64,000 nt of DNA, taken from the NCBI GenBank assembly GCA_951799425.1, contig OX637397.1:40838409-40902408 (forward strand), written 5' to 3'. Within the stretch, counting starts at the first letter, position 1. Every line of letters starts with the position of its first letter. Both the position numbers and the translations under genes were made by a program. The notes beneath the pieces were generated by a model. It was not told the origin of the DNA. It made no database searches and worked only from the letters and a program-made list of their open reading frames with translations. This document shows, piece by piece, positions 52,890 to 64,000 of the stretch. The stretch is from Ilex aquifolium. Lineage: Eukaryota; Streptophyta; Magnoliopsida; Aquifoliales; Aquifoliaceae.

Positions 52890-55800
52890 ATGATTAATCT
52901 GCTGGTGTGGAATATGTGAGGAATAGGCAAGAATGTCCAAAATAGAAGATTTAAGAAATTGTTGAGGATCCATGGAGTAGCTTTTGCTGCTGTTTTGGAA
53001 CCTAAAGCTGGTAAAGAGAAGATTCAGAGGTTTGCTCTAAGTATGGGTGTATCTGATTTTGCTGCTAATTCTTTGGCTAAGAGTAACATCTGGCTTTTGT
53101 GGGATAATAGAGTTCAAGTTAAAATTGTTTTTGAACATCCCCAAGTTCTTACTGTGGAAGCCTCATACTTGGGTTCTCCGAGTGCTCTTTTATTTATTGT
53201 GTATGCTTCATGTGATTGTGTGGGTAGAAGGAGTATTTGGGAACATTTGTTGAGTTTGAATGTTCCTCCTGACTTGCCATTGATAGTTATGGGAGATTTC
53301 AACACCATTTTATGTTCTGAAGAGAGGTTGGGAGGTGCTAGACCTTCGATGGTTTCAGTGGGGGACTTTAATGATTTTTTGTTATTTGCTGGTTTAATGG
53401 ATGGGGGCTTTGTGGGTAGTAGATTCACTTGGTGTAATAATTGTCAAAGATTTACCAGAATGTGGCAGAGAATTGATAGGGTTTTATTGAATGGTGCTTG
53501 GGGAAATGTATTTAGAAAAACTGAGATTTTGCATATGGCAAGAGGGAGATCTGATCACTCCCTTATCCTGATCAAGGTTTTGAATGAGGAACAAAGGAGA
53601 GTGTCTTATTTCAAGTTCCAGAATATGTGGTTAGAAGATGAAGGTTTCATTTCTTTAATTGCCAGTAATTGGTCTGGTTCTTACTCTAATAACCCTATTG
53701 AAAATTTATTTCTTAAGCTAAAAGTATCTCAAAATCCATATTAAGAAATAGAATGTGGATGTGTTTGGTAATATCTTTGAGAAAATTAGAAGGAAGGAAA
53801 TGGAATTGTCTAATGCTGAGATGAGGCTTGAACAAACTGCTTCTTTGGAAAATTCTCAGGAATTGGAGAGAGTTCAAGGGGAGTTGGATGGTATTCTCAG
53901 GTTGGAAGAAATCTACTGGCGTCAAAAGGCCAATTTGAAATGGGCAGTGGATGGCGAGAGGAATACGAGATTTTATCATGCTTTGGCTAAAAGAAAGTTT
54001 ATGAGGAACAGGGTCTGCAGAATCCAAAATAATGCTGGGATATGGTTTCAATCAGAAGAAGAAATTGGGTTGGTTGTAGATGAGTTTTATGCTTCTTTGT
54101 ACTGTTCTGAGCCACATTCTCTGGATGAGGACCTTTTTTCTGTTATCCCCAAACTGGTTTATGAGGAGCGGAATGCTGAGTTGATTAAGCCTGCTAGTGA
54201 AGAGGAGGTAAGGCAAGTTGTCTTTTCTATGTCCAAGTTTAGTGCTCCAGGTGCTGATGGGTTATCTGGAGGTTTTTTTCAAGGGGCTTGGGGTGTTATA
54301 AGTAAGGATTTGGTTGAGGCAATGAATTTCTTTTTGAAATGTGGATGTATGCCTAGGTCAGTCAATACTACACTGCTTACCTTGATTCCAAAGAAAGTTA
54401 ACCCTATCTCTTTTTCGGATTTTCGACCTAATAACATGTAATTTTCTTTATAAGATCTTTACTAAACTCTTGACTATGAGACTTTCTGGGTTTTTGCCTG
54501 AGTTAATTTTTAAGGAGTAGCATGGTTTTGTGAAGGGGAGAAATAGTGGTGATTGTGTTTCCCTGGCTCAATTGATGGTGAGGGAGCTAAATAGGAAAGT
54601 AGAAGCTGGGAATATGATAGTTAAATTGGACATGATGAAGGCCTACGATAGGCTGGAGTGGGATTTTTTGTTGAAGGTGTTGGATTGTTTTGTCTTTTCT
54701 TCCTTGTTTGTCCAAATAATATTTAACTGTTTGCAGAATCAATTTTTTTCTATGACTATTAATGGGGTGAGGAGAGACTTCTTTCCATCTTCTAGGGGCC
54801 TAAGGCAGGCGGATCCTTTGTCTCCCTACCTTTTAATTTTGGCGGAAGAGGTGTTAAGTAGGGGATTGAGGAAAATCTTTGAGGAGCGATTGATTAAGCA
54901 TTATCATCTGGGCAGAGGGGCTTTGCTGGTTAGTCACCTTTTATTTGTTGATGACACCTTAGTGTTTTTAAGGGGAAATAAAAGTTCTCTAAAGAATTTG
55001 ATGGTTTTTTTAAAGCAGTATGAGGGAAGTTCTGGGCAAAGGATTAGTCTGCCTAAGAGCTCCATGATTTGTTCCAAATTTATTTCTGTGGATAGGAGGC
55101 ATGTTTTGTCTGGATTAGTAGGTATTCCAGTCAAATCGTGTCCTTTTACTTACCTAGGGTGCCTTGTTATTCAAGGAAGGGTGAGAGTCAGTTACTTTGA
55201 GGGGCTTATTATACAATTTAGACAAAGACTGGAAGGTTGGTATACCAAATTACTATCTAGTATGGGGAGGGTTCTAATGGTTCAGTATGTGTTATGTGTT
55301 GTACCTATGCATTTGCTGGCTTGTTTGAATTTGCTCAAGACTGTTGTATCCAAGTTGAACTCTTTAATGTCCAGTTTTGTATGGTCTATAAATTGGATGT
55401 TAAAAGGAGGCATTGGGTTGCTTGGAATAAGATCACTATGCCGAAGTTGGAGGGTGGACTGGGTTTGAGAAAGTTTGAAGAAGTGCAGGCAGCATTTCGA
55501 ATGAAGCAAGTGTGGAGTTTGATGTAATGTTCCTCTTTGTGGGCTAAAGTCTTTAGTTCAAAATTTTTGAAGGGAAAGAGTTTGTTAAGATGTTTAGGAA
55601 GATCTCATAATGCTGGTTTTGAGATGTTAAGAATTTATTTTGAGAAAGTGACTATGGGCTCTAAATTTTTGATTGGAAATGGTAGAGAAGTGGATTTTTT
55701 CTATGATAACTGGATGGGTACTGGGCCTTTGATTAGTAGAATGAATTCTATGCCTTGTACTTTTCCTAAAGTGGTTGAGTTGTTTGTAAATGCTCAATTG

Positions 55801-57197
55801 AGTTTATTGGATTTTGATGGAATTTTGTCTGATCAGTTGAAGAATGAAGTTTTGAATTCTGGGATATGTTTATCAGATGAGGCGAACATAATTATTTAGC
55901 AGAACTCTTCTTTTGGGGAATTTTCTGTTAAGTCAGCTTGGGGTTGCATTAGAAATCAGGGTGTAGTAGATGCTCTTGCTTCTTTAATTTGGAAGGTAAA
56001 CACTGCTCCGAGTGCCCAGTTGATTGGGTGAAAGTTATTAAAGAAGGCTTTGCCTTTGGATTCAAACTTTATGCGAATTTTCATTGCTGTTGTGAGTCGT
56101 TGCTGTTTATGCTATCGGAATGTGGAAGATGAAAATCATTTGTTTGTTGATTGTACTTATGCGCAAGTTATTTGGAGTAAATTTGCTGTTTTCAGTGGGT
56201 TTCAGCTGGTACAAGGAGAAATTGCTTTTGGAAGATTTCAGAGGTTATGTAGGATATTTAAAAAGAAATCCTTCAGTCATGGCCTGCTTAGAAGCCTGTC
56301 TTTGGTTGTTTACTGGCAACTGTGGAAAGAGAGATGTCGAAGAGTTGCAGGAGAAGGAAAATTATACTCTTTCTCTTTGTTCGTAAGAATTTGCAGTATA
56401 CTTCGTTATCAAGTTAGAAGTATTAAACCAAAAGTGTTGGATGATGTTGTGGGCAAAGCTGTTTTAGGTTTTTTACACATTGAACTTTCGGGCAGTATCT
56501 TGATGAAATGTGTTTGGGTGAAATGGACTAGTCCAGCAGAGGGTCTTATGAAACTTAATACTGATGGGGCTTCTCGAGACAATCCTGGGTTAGCAGGAGA
56601 GGGGGGCAGTGGTGCGTAATTAATGGGGGAAGGTTGTTTTAGTTGCATCTTTTTTTTTATGGTGAGTGTTCAAACACAATAGCTGAATTTCGTGCCTTAT
56701 GTGATGGGTTGAAGCTGATTATACAGTATGGGTTTTCTTGTTATGAATTTTTGATTGAATGTGATTCACTGATTTTGGTTAAATCGGTGCTGGGAGCTGG
56801 TTCTTGTCCCTGTAATTGCTTGGAGTTTTTGAGACAGATCAAAGTTTCATTGAAGAATTTGAATTTTCAGTTGGTCCATATCTTTCATAAAGCAAACGGA
56901 GTTGCTGATAGGTTGGCTGCTTATGCTGTGTTAAAGCGAAAAATAAAAGATTTTTCAGTTGATTTAAAACTGCCTTGTGAAGTTGGTTTTGCTTTGTCTA
57001 ATGATCAATTGGGTCTACCAGTTTTGCGCAAAAGGAAGAGGGTTGTATTTGATGATAAACTGGTTTGTTTATGTAGTGCCTTATTGTGGATTTGCTTAGA
57101 AATATTTGATAAGGATCAGCGAGAAATGTCTGTGTTGAGGGTTTATAATTGCTGGTTTTTGATGATGCTGATTACTTTCCAGCAGCAAGGAGGGTGA
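52890..57197 (+). pseudogene. LINE 1 ORF2 (APE endonuclease, reverse transcriptase, RNase H)
   Basis: The ATG at 52890 opens the endonuclease. A TGA at 52917 replaces the Arg of WNMRG. LEPK, VMGDFNT, SRFTWCNN, RIDRVL and RSDHSLI (to about 53570) follow. A frameshift near 53740 leads to the RT. DGLSGGFFQ, then LIPKKVNPISFSDFRP, another frame break near 54440, KLDMMKAYDRLEWDFL (about 54625), RGLRQADPLSP and LLFVDDTLVFLRG (about 54940) are visible. The active-site box is FVDD instead of FADD. A zf-RVT region (CCLCYRNVEDENH, about 56100) and an RNase H with NTDGAS, EFRALCDGL, ECDSL and KANGVADRLA (about 56560-56920, one frame break) complete it. It is dead but all domains are traceable. Confidence 0.88.
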
Positions 57198-57384
57198 ATG
57201 ATACAGATTGTTGTGGGTGTTGCTAGGCAGTTTTGACCTATGAAGAAGAATTTTGTTGAAATTTTATTTTTGAAGGATTAAAGCCAACTATGGCTTTTTC
57301 TGTTTTGTTAAAACTTTGCTTACTTTGCTTCTTGTAATTTTGGTTTATATCAATAAAATTTCTTCTTCTTTAAAAAAAAAAAAA

Positions 57385-57428
57385 GGGTTTAGGGTTTTTT
57401 TAGGGTTTTTTAGGGTTTAGGGTTTAGG
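57385..57428 (+). repeat. Telomere-like TTTAGGG motifs at the LINE-LINE junction
   Basis: Five TTTAGGG-type units, two with extra Ts, directly follow the LINE 1 A-tail and precede the LINE 2 leader. Confidence 0.85.
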
Positions 57429-57574
57429 CAGTTATTCTGTTCTAGAGAGAGAAGCTTTGACTTCTCTCTAAAAACATTTTCTTCATAAGCCTTTGATTTC
57501 TCACTTTTTTTCTTGAATTCTTGCTAAATTTGTTCAAATTTCTTTCAAATTTGATCTGTTTTCTTCAATTGATC

Positions 57575-59555
57575 ATGTCTTCTGATCAATTATGGAAGCA
57601 GATCCCTCCAAAACCACCGGATGTCTCAAAAACATTTGTCTCTCTTTTTAAGAGTTCGAAGAACTCTAGATCGTTCTTGAATCTGCCAACTATTTCTAAA
57701 TTGAACCTTGGGGTTAATTCTGATGATGTTCCTGATAATCTTGATCAACTCATCCCTATGCCCCCTATGAATTCTACGATTCTCCAAATCTCTTCGATTA
57801 ATCAATTTCCTTCGAATGGTCAGAATACGTCAGTGACTCAAATTTCTTCAGAATCCGTCGACTGTCTTGATTTCCTCCACTAATCCTTCGAATGTTCATA
57901 TCTCTTTTGATATGCAAATCCTTTCGAATGTGCAAGGTTCATCAAACCCTAATTTTTCTTTGGTCATTCTGAACAATGCGAATATCAAGGGTTCTTCGTC
58001 TGTTAGTGATGGTTTAGGTAATGCTTCAAAGAACCTGGTTACCTATGCATCTGTTCCTATGCCATCAAAGTGGGTTGTGTACAATAACGGGGAGCCTGGG
58101 ATGTATTGGTCTCCAGAAGAAACACTTCATTTGACGAAAGGTTTTCACCAGACACTGATTGGGAAGTGTGCCTATGGGAAGCCTTTCCTAGGAGTGATTA
58201 AAGAGTTTATCAAGGCCAGATGGATGTTGAAATGGGATTTTTCTGTGGGAATCTTAGATCCAAGACATGTATTGATTAGGTTTAGTTTGTATGAAGATTA
58301 TGTTAGGACTTGGTTGAAAGATGTCACCTACATTGAGGGATTTCTGTTTCACTTTTTCAAATGGTTCCAAGAGTTTCAGCCAGGTATTGAGCCCCTTATT
58401 GTTCCTGTTTGGGTTTCACTTCTAGGCTTGCCCATTCATCTTTTCAATATGGAAAGTTTGAGAGACATCTTAAGTCCTATTGGAAGGATCCTGGTGGTGG
58501 ATAATCCAACTTTGCAGTTGTCCATACCTGGAGTGGCACGAGCGTATGTGGAAATAAATCTCTTAGCAAGTAATCCAAAGAGATTTTGGCTTGATATGGG
58601 GGGAGTCAGTGGGTGATGGCAGAAGATTTATTATGAGAAGGAATATAGGTATTGTTCCTCTTGTTTAAAGCAGGGTCATAATGATCTAAATTGTAGAAAG
58701 AAACGTCTGGAGGAGGAGAGTATGATGAAAGATGGGATTGAGAAGGGTAAGAAGGTGGGGGAGGGTGCTAATAAAGAAGTGGAGGTAGATGATGTAATGA
58801 GGAAACAATTAGACAAAGGTAAGGCTGTAACAAAGGAGTTTCGTGTAAAAGGGACCAAAAAGGAGTTTGTGAGAAAGGAGGTTGTGGAAAGGCATGAAAG
58901 GGGGTTCTATGTTAATGAACCAGAACTTGGGAGTTGCAAATGCGAATGAGGAGCATTCTGATAAGAGTGCTAATCATTGTGTTGAAAGATTTCAATTCTC
59001 TATTGATTGTGAGGCTGTTCAAGATCTGGAGTAGAGGAATATGGATGAGGCAGAGAGAGGGGATCATGAACAGGAGGATGAGGATTTAATCCAGCATTAG
59101 AATTTACCAAATGCACAGAAGGAAGTTGTTTTATCTTCTTATTCTGTTCAAATTCCAAATATGCAAGATACCAATGATTTGTATAATGAGAGGGAGGTTG
59201 GGTTGAATAATGTGGATGCTGGTATTGTTAATGTTGTGACTGTTGAGGATAGTAGTAGTAAAGGAGTTGGGGGTGATTTTGAAGAGAGTCTGCCTGAATG
59301 TGTGGTCCATCGTGCCCCTTCTTTAGGATCTTTGTTTTTAGTGGAACATCAATTCACTAATAGGGAGAGGCATGATGGTTCACTTGATGATCAATATGGC
59401 CTGATTAATGACAAAGTACCTCCTGATAAGGGGTATGCTTCTGATCAGGGTAGCTCGTAGAGTCCATTAGAAGAGGCTGTTGATACTGATAGCTCTTTTA
59501 GAGAGTCAGAGGATGGTACTAGATTTAGTTCTAGTGGAAATCTCTTTTCTAATTG
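57575..59555 (+). pseudogene. LINE 2 ORF1 (DUF4283 and CCHC knuckle)
   Basis: ATG 57575 begins MSSDQLWKQIPPKPPDVSKT, and a frameshift near 57860 separates it from the main DUF4283 part (57867-58616: WVVYNNGEPGMYWSPE, then LIRFSLYEDYVRTWLKD). A TGA at 58614 interrupts the GG.SGRW region. The knuckle CSSCLKQGHNDLNCRK follows at about 58650-58700, then a Lys/Glu-rich linker (58722-58949). After several more stops the frame ends with PPDKGYASDQGSS and a final TGA at 59553, four bases before the ORF2 ATG. It is the more complete of the two ORF1 copies at the N-terminus. Confidence 0.82.
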
Positions 59556-59558
59556 ATC

Positions 59559-62500
59559 ATGATTAATCTGATTTCGTGGAATATGAGAGGAACTGGTAAG
59601 GGATGTAAAAGAAGAAGGTTGAAGAAGATAATTAGGATGAAGGATATATGCTGTGTGGCAGTTCAAGAACCGAAGTTGTTAGTCTCTAAACTACCAAGTT
59701 TTGCTAGTAGTATTGGGTTTCATCATTGGGATTAATCTGCAGTATTTTGGATTTCAGTTGTATATGTTAGCTATGATCAAGTTAGAAGAAGGATGCTATG
59801 GCAGCATTTGTTGGATATTGAGGTACCTGTGAATAATCCATGGGTTGCTATGGGTGATTTTAATTCTATTGAATTCGGAAGAGAGGAGAGGGGGTGCTTT
59901 CCCTTCTGTTAGCGCTATGGAAGACTTTGGTCAATTTCTGGACCAAGGAGGCTTGTTGGATTGTGGCTTTACTGGTAATAGATTCACGTGGTGTGACAAT
60001 CGTCAGGGGCAAGTCAGAATGTTGCAGAGGTTAGATAGGGTTTTGGTAAATGCTACTTGGTCATTAAGGTTTGAGAATACAGAGGTTGTTCATTTGGCAA
60101 GGGGTAATTCAGACCACAATCTTTTGTTGGAAAGGATTTTGAATAAGCCTGTGCAAAAAAGAATTTCTTATTTTCGTTTTCAAGATATGTGGTGTGAACA
60201 TGATGGTTTTTTAAGCATGGTTGCTGCGAATTGGGGGGGATTCTATTATGATAATCCAATTGCGAATTTGTTTATTAAGCTTAAATATTTGAAAGCCCAT
60301 ATGAAATTGTGGAATAAAGAAGTTTTTGGAAATCTTTTTGAAAACATTAGAGCTCATGAGGAAAAAGTTCAGGAGGCTAAAATGAATTTGGATCAGAGTT
60401 ATGATGCTGCTGGTGCTTTAGAGCTGGAAAACTGTAAGAAGGAATTGGATAATCTGCTTAGAATGGAGGAGATATTCTGTAAGCAGAAGGCTAATGTCAA
60501 ATGGGCGATTGAGGGGGAAAGGAACACTGGCTTTTACCATGTTGTAGCTAAGAGCAAAGCTGTAAGGAATCAGGTGAAAAGAATTCAGAATGAAGGTGGT
60601 GTGTGGGTGTATGAGGAAAAATGAATTGCTAATATTGCTGAAAGATTTTATGCAAATCTGTATAAGTCAGAGGATCATCACATTCAGGAAGAGATTTTTT
60701 CTGAGATTCCTGGTCTAGTGGGTGTGAATGAGAATGTAATGCTGGTGGCTGAAGCTTCTATGGAGGAGGTTAAAAATGTTGTTTTCTCTATGACTGTCGA
60801 AAGTGCTCTAGGACCTGATGGTCTATCTGGTAAGTTCTTTCAGGCATCTTGGGAGGTGATTAAGCATGATGTTTTGCTGGCTGTGAATTTTGTTTTGAAA
60901 GGTGGTTTAATTCCCAAGTTTGTGAATTCTACTTTATTAGTTTTAATTCCAAAGAAGGATAACCCTATTAGCTTTGGTGATTTCAGACCCATTAGTCTAT
61001 GTAATTTTGTCTATAAGATTTTTTCAAAACTCCTCACCACTAGGATGTCTTCCTTATTACCTATGCTGGTGTCTGAGGAGAAGCATGGATTTGTCAAAGG
61101 TAGATGTATTGGTGATTGTGTATCCTTGGGGCAGTTAATGGTGGAGGAGCTGGATAGGAAAGTGGAGGGAGGAAATATCGTTGTGAAGCTGGATATGATG
61201 AAGGCTTACGCCATGATAGAATGGGATTTTTTGAAGCAGGTTTTTGTTAAGTTTGGCTTCTTAGATTTATTTGTTAGAATTGTTTCTAACTGTTTGAAGA
61301 CTCAGTTCTTTACTATATGTTTAAATGGGAAAAGGTTTGAGTACTTTGCTAACTGAAGGGGGCTCAGACAAGGAGATCCCTTATCTCCTTCATTGTTCAT
61401 ACTTGCTGAAGAGGCACTGAGTAGGGGGTTGAGGAAGCTTTATCAGCAAAAGTTGGTTACTCATTTTCATATAGGAAGATAATCATTTCTTGTAAGTCAT
61501 CTTTTATTTGCTGATGATACTTTAATTTTCCTAAGGGGTACTAAGAAGTCTGTGCTTAATTTGATGAAATTCATTAGTCTTTATAAAGCCTGCTCTGGTC
61601 AGAAGGTTAATAAATCTAAAAGTGCCTTGTTCTGTTCTACAAAAATTCCTATTGTTAGAAGGAATTTATTGTCTTCAATAGTGGGAATTCCCCTGAAGTC
61701 ATGCCCCTTTTCTTATCTGGGCTGCCCTATAATTAGGGGAAGGACAAGAATCTATTTTTTTTGAAGAGGTGGTAAACAGATTGAGGGTTGGTATGCCAAG
61801 TTATTGTCGGGTATGGGTAGAATAGTGATGGTACAGTCTATTTTAAATGCCATCCCTATTCATATGCTAGCTTGCATGAATATAGCTAAGGGGATTTTGA
61901 AGAGGTTGAACTCCATGATAGCAGGGTTTATATGGTGTAGCCAGCTGGATTCTAAAAGGAGACATTGGGTTTCTTTGGAAAGGATGTCCAAGCCAAAGGA
62001 GGAAGGTGGTTTGGGTATTAGAAGTTTTGAGGAAATCCAAGCTGCCTTTAGAATTAAACAAGTGTGGAACATTTTAAATGGTAGTTCATTGTGGGCAAAG
62101 GTGTTTAGCTACAAATTTCTAAGAGGGAGGCATATGCTGCGATGTGGGGAGGCTAAGGGTGCAAAATCTTTCCGGATTTTAAAGCCCTGGTTTGAACATG
62201 TGGTCACAAACTCTTTGGTATGCATTGGTAATGGATTAAATACTGATTTTTGGTGTGACTCTTGGCTAAAGTCTGGTCCCTTATTGGTTAGAGCTATAGT
62301 TCCTCCTACGGTGTTTCCTAGTGTTGCTGAGATGTGGGAAAATGGTCAGTGGCAGCTGGATGATGTTTCTCATTTGCTTGGAGATCAACTGAAGTCTGAA
62401 ATTTTGTTGTCTGGTGTGATTATTTATGAGAAGAATGATAAAAGGGTGTGGGAAAATAGTAGTTCTGGCCTATTTTCTGTGAAGTCTGCTTGGTCTCAGG

Positions 62501-63637
62501 TCAGACAGCAGGGGGGTACAGAATGTGGTTGCAAAGTGTATTTGGAAACAAGAGGTTTTCCCAAGTGCAAGACTGTGTGGTTAGAAAATTCTAAAGGATG
62601 CTTTGCCCATAGATTTGAGGGTTCGTAGCTTGGGTATTGCTTTGGTAAGTAAATGTAATCTCTGTGGTGAAGAAGAGGAGAATATTTCTCATTTGTTTAT
62701 TGAATGTAATTTTGCAAAGGCAGTATGGAATAGGTTGGCTGGTATGATGGGTTTCTCATTAATTGATGGTGAATCGCCTATTGTTAGATTTTTGAAGCTC
62801 TCTAGAATTTGTAAGTTACGTTCTTTGAGCCATGGTTTAGTGAGATGTGTTCCTCTTTTACTTTTCTGGGCTCTGTGGAGAGAAAGATGTAGGAGGAGGT
62901 TTGATGAGGGGAGGCTGAACTCTTATGCAGTATTTTTACAGGTTGTGAGTGCTCTTCGATTGTAGGCTTTTGTTATAAAACCTAAGAGGGCTGATGACTG
63001 GAAAGGAAAAGAGTTACTTGCTGACTTAAGGATCAGCTCTGCTCTTATTGTGATAACTAAGGCCATGTGGGTCAAATGGGAGCCTCCTCCTGCTGGAGCT
63101 ATAAAGCTGAATGTTGACGGTGCAGCAAAGGGGACATTGGGGCTGTCTGGAGGAGGAATGGTTATAAGGGACTCGAATGGGCATGTGCTTATTGCTGCGT
63201 CTTCATTTTATGACAGAGGTACAAATATGCAGGCTGAGTGTATGGCCTTATTAGAAGGAATGAAACTGATTTTGCGATGTAACTTGGAGGGTCATTAGAT
63301 TTTTATTGAATCTGAGTCGCAGATCTTAATCCAAATGGTATTGGGGAATGTTGTTGTATCATGGAGGTGCCAGCATATCTTGGATTAGATTTGGGATTGT
63401 TTTAAGGGGCTCAATGCCATGTTATGTCATATATACAGAGAAACAAATGCCCTTGCAGACTTCTTGGCATCTTACGCTGTTCAGGCAGCAAGTTGTGTAG
63501 AATTTTCTGAGGCTGAATTGTTGCCCGTGGCAGGGAGATTGGTGCTGAACCAGGACCAGGTGTCATTGCCTGTTTTGAGAAGGAAGAAGCTTGTGGTTTT
63601 TGAAGAGGAATCTGCCTGCTCTGCGAACTATGAATAG
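59559..63637 (+). pseudogene. LINE 2 ORF2 (APE endonuclease, reverse transcriptase, RNase H)
   Basis: ATG 59559 gives MINLISWNMRGTGKG and VQEPKLL, then a stop at 59733. About 35 residues found in LINE 1 are missing here. MGDFNSIEF, NRFTWCDN and RLDRVLVN follow after a frameshift near 59875. RT: GPDGLSGKFFQ, LIPKKDNPISFGDFRPISLC, KHGFVKGR, KLDMMKAYAMIEWDFL (Asp replaced by Ala in the AYD box, about 61205), RGLRQGDPLSP after a TGA at 61354, and LLFADDTLIFLRG (about 61505). A frameshift near 62600 precedes CNLCGEEEENISHLFIEC. RNase H shows LNVDGAAKG, QAECMALLEG and ETNALADFLASYA, with stops at 63296 and 63387. The end is LPVLRRKKLVVFEEE, matching LINE 1. Confidence 0.87.
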
Positions 63638-63650
63638 TTTGGTTCTTGAT

Positions 63651-64000
63651 TCTTGCGAACTCGGATTGAGCTAATTCTTGCGGCATTGTAAAGAGAACTT
63701 GAAACCCTAACCAATATATTCAGATCAAAATTGGTGATTCATCTTCTAACAAGTTCGAAATTGTGATGGAAGTTTGGTATAGTTGGCCATTCCCCTCCCC
63801 AATGAAAGAAAAAAGTAATTTCTCATTCTTTAGTATTTCTGACATAACTTTTTACTCCGGTCTCTGATTAAGATGATTTTTTACTCCGGTCTCTGATTAA
63901 GATGATTCTTGCGGCATTGTAAAGAATTCTTGAATCCCTAACCATTTTATTCACATCAAAAGTCATGAAAAATCCTCTAGCATGGGCTACATTGTAAAGC
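63651..64000 (+). repeat. Satellite array, 197-bp family (right block, runs off the window)
   Basis: Monomer landmarks reappear: GATTGAGCTAATTCTTGCGG at about 63664, TTCTAACAAG, TTTCTGACATAACTTTTTAC and a second GATTCTTGCGGCATTGTAAA at about 63903. One monomer carries an extra 29-bp direct duplication (TTTTTACTCCGGTCTCTGAT, 63847 and 63876). Sequence divergence from the left block is higher than within it. Confidence 0.85.

Larger units (their letters stand above)
49803..57384 (+). mobile_element. LINE 1: L1-type plant LINE, 5'-truncated, decayed
   Basis: The order is ORF1 (from about 49883), ORF2 (52890-57197), a 3' UTR and a 13-nt A-tail at 57372-57384. The 5' end starts inside ORF1, since the counterpart N-terminal sequence of LINE 2 is missing; this is the usual 5' truncation of target-primed reverse transcription. 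Two AATAAA-like sites (57352-57357) precede the tail. Confidence 0.85.
57385..63650 (+). mobile_element. LINE 2: L1-type plant LINE with full 5' end but no 3' tail
   Basis: Starts with a TTTAGGG-rich leader and a CT/GA-rich 5' UTR, then ORF1 (57575-59555) and ORF2 (59559-63637). It is closely related to LINE 1 in order and protein sequence. It ends shortly after the ORF2 stop and passes straight into the 197-bp satellite at about 63650. There is no 3' UTR like that of LINE 1 and no poly-A. Confidence 0.82.

Noticed and set aside
57385..57428. Chromosome end or de novo telomere
   Set aside because: Only about five irregular TTTAGGG units occur and LINE coding sequence continues on both sides.

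Overview
This is a window of plant nuclear DNA, almost certainly from a eudicot. The evidence is a three-exon INDETERMINATE-DOMAIN (IDD14/15/16-type) zinc-finger gene, captured exons of plant phosphofructokinase and proline iminopeptidase genes, Tat-lineage Gypsy elements, CACTA and Mutator-like (MULE) transposons, L1-type LINEs, a tRNA-derived SINE and TTTAGGG motifs. I cannot name the species. The only host gene I can support with confidence is the IDD gene at 40326-42329. Most of the rest is nested transposable elements. No rRNA, CRISPR array, organellar insert or prokaryotic operon was seen.

Layout. 1-1982: intergenic DNA with one SINE (756-993, TSD GTAGACTTTTT). 1983-13124: a three-element MULE nest. 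An outer non-autonomous element (C) has 9-bp TSDs TTATAATTT. Inside it two sibling MULEs, A (2200-6326) and B (6337-12400), entered the same AT-rich target one after the other. B has 226-bp nearly identical TIRs and an intact six-exon gene for an 889-aa FAR1-type MULE transposase. A carries the same gene on the other strand with its catalytic centre deleted. 13895-18048: a gag-only LTR retrotransposon. 18049-20169: the 3' end of an older Tat-type Gypsy element. 20458-37768: a CACTA element (TSD AAT) carrying captured host exons and a 930-bp tandem duplication. The second copy of that duplication is split by an 11.4-kb Tat-lineage Gypsy element (25480-36863, TSD GTTAT). That Gypsy element has a decayed gag-pol, a 40-bp tandem array and an antisense multi-exon ORF.

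37769-46300: the genic interval with the IDD gene, a pair of G-boxes 21 bp apart upstream of it, a small MITE and a duplicated 190-bp segment. 46308-48396: a Tourist/Harbinger-like MITE and a second TIR element holding AT-rich minisatellites. 48860-64000: a satellite with an exact 197-bp period, interrupted by two related L1-type LINEs in head-to-tail order (about 49803-57384 and 57385-63650) with TTTAGGG-like repeats at their junction.

How the parts relate. The functional candidates are the IDD transcription factor and the MULE-B transposase, which could also act on MULE A because their terminal sequences match. Nearly all other coding sequence is decayed. In the Gypsy and LINE ORFs the premature stops are mostly C-to-T or G-to-A type changes (CAG to TAG, CGA to TGA, TGG to TAG/TGA), as expected of long-methylated, silenced DNA. 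All coordinates and exon models were read by eye; no alignment, HMM or expression data were available.
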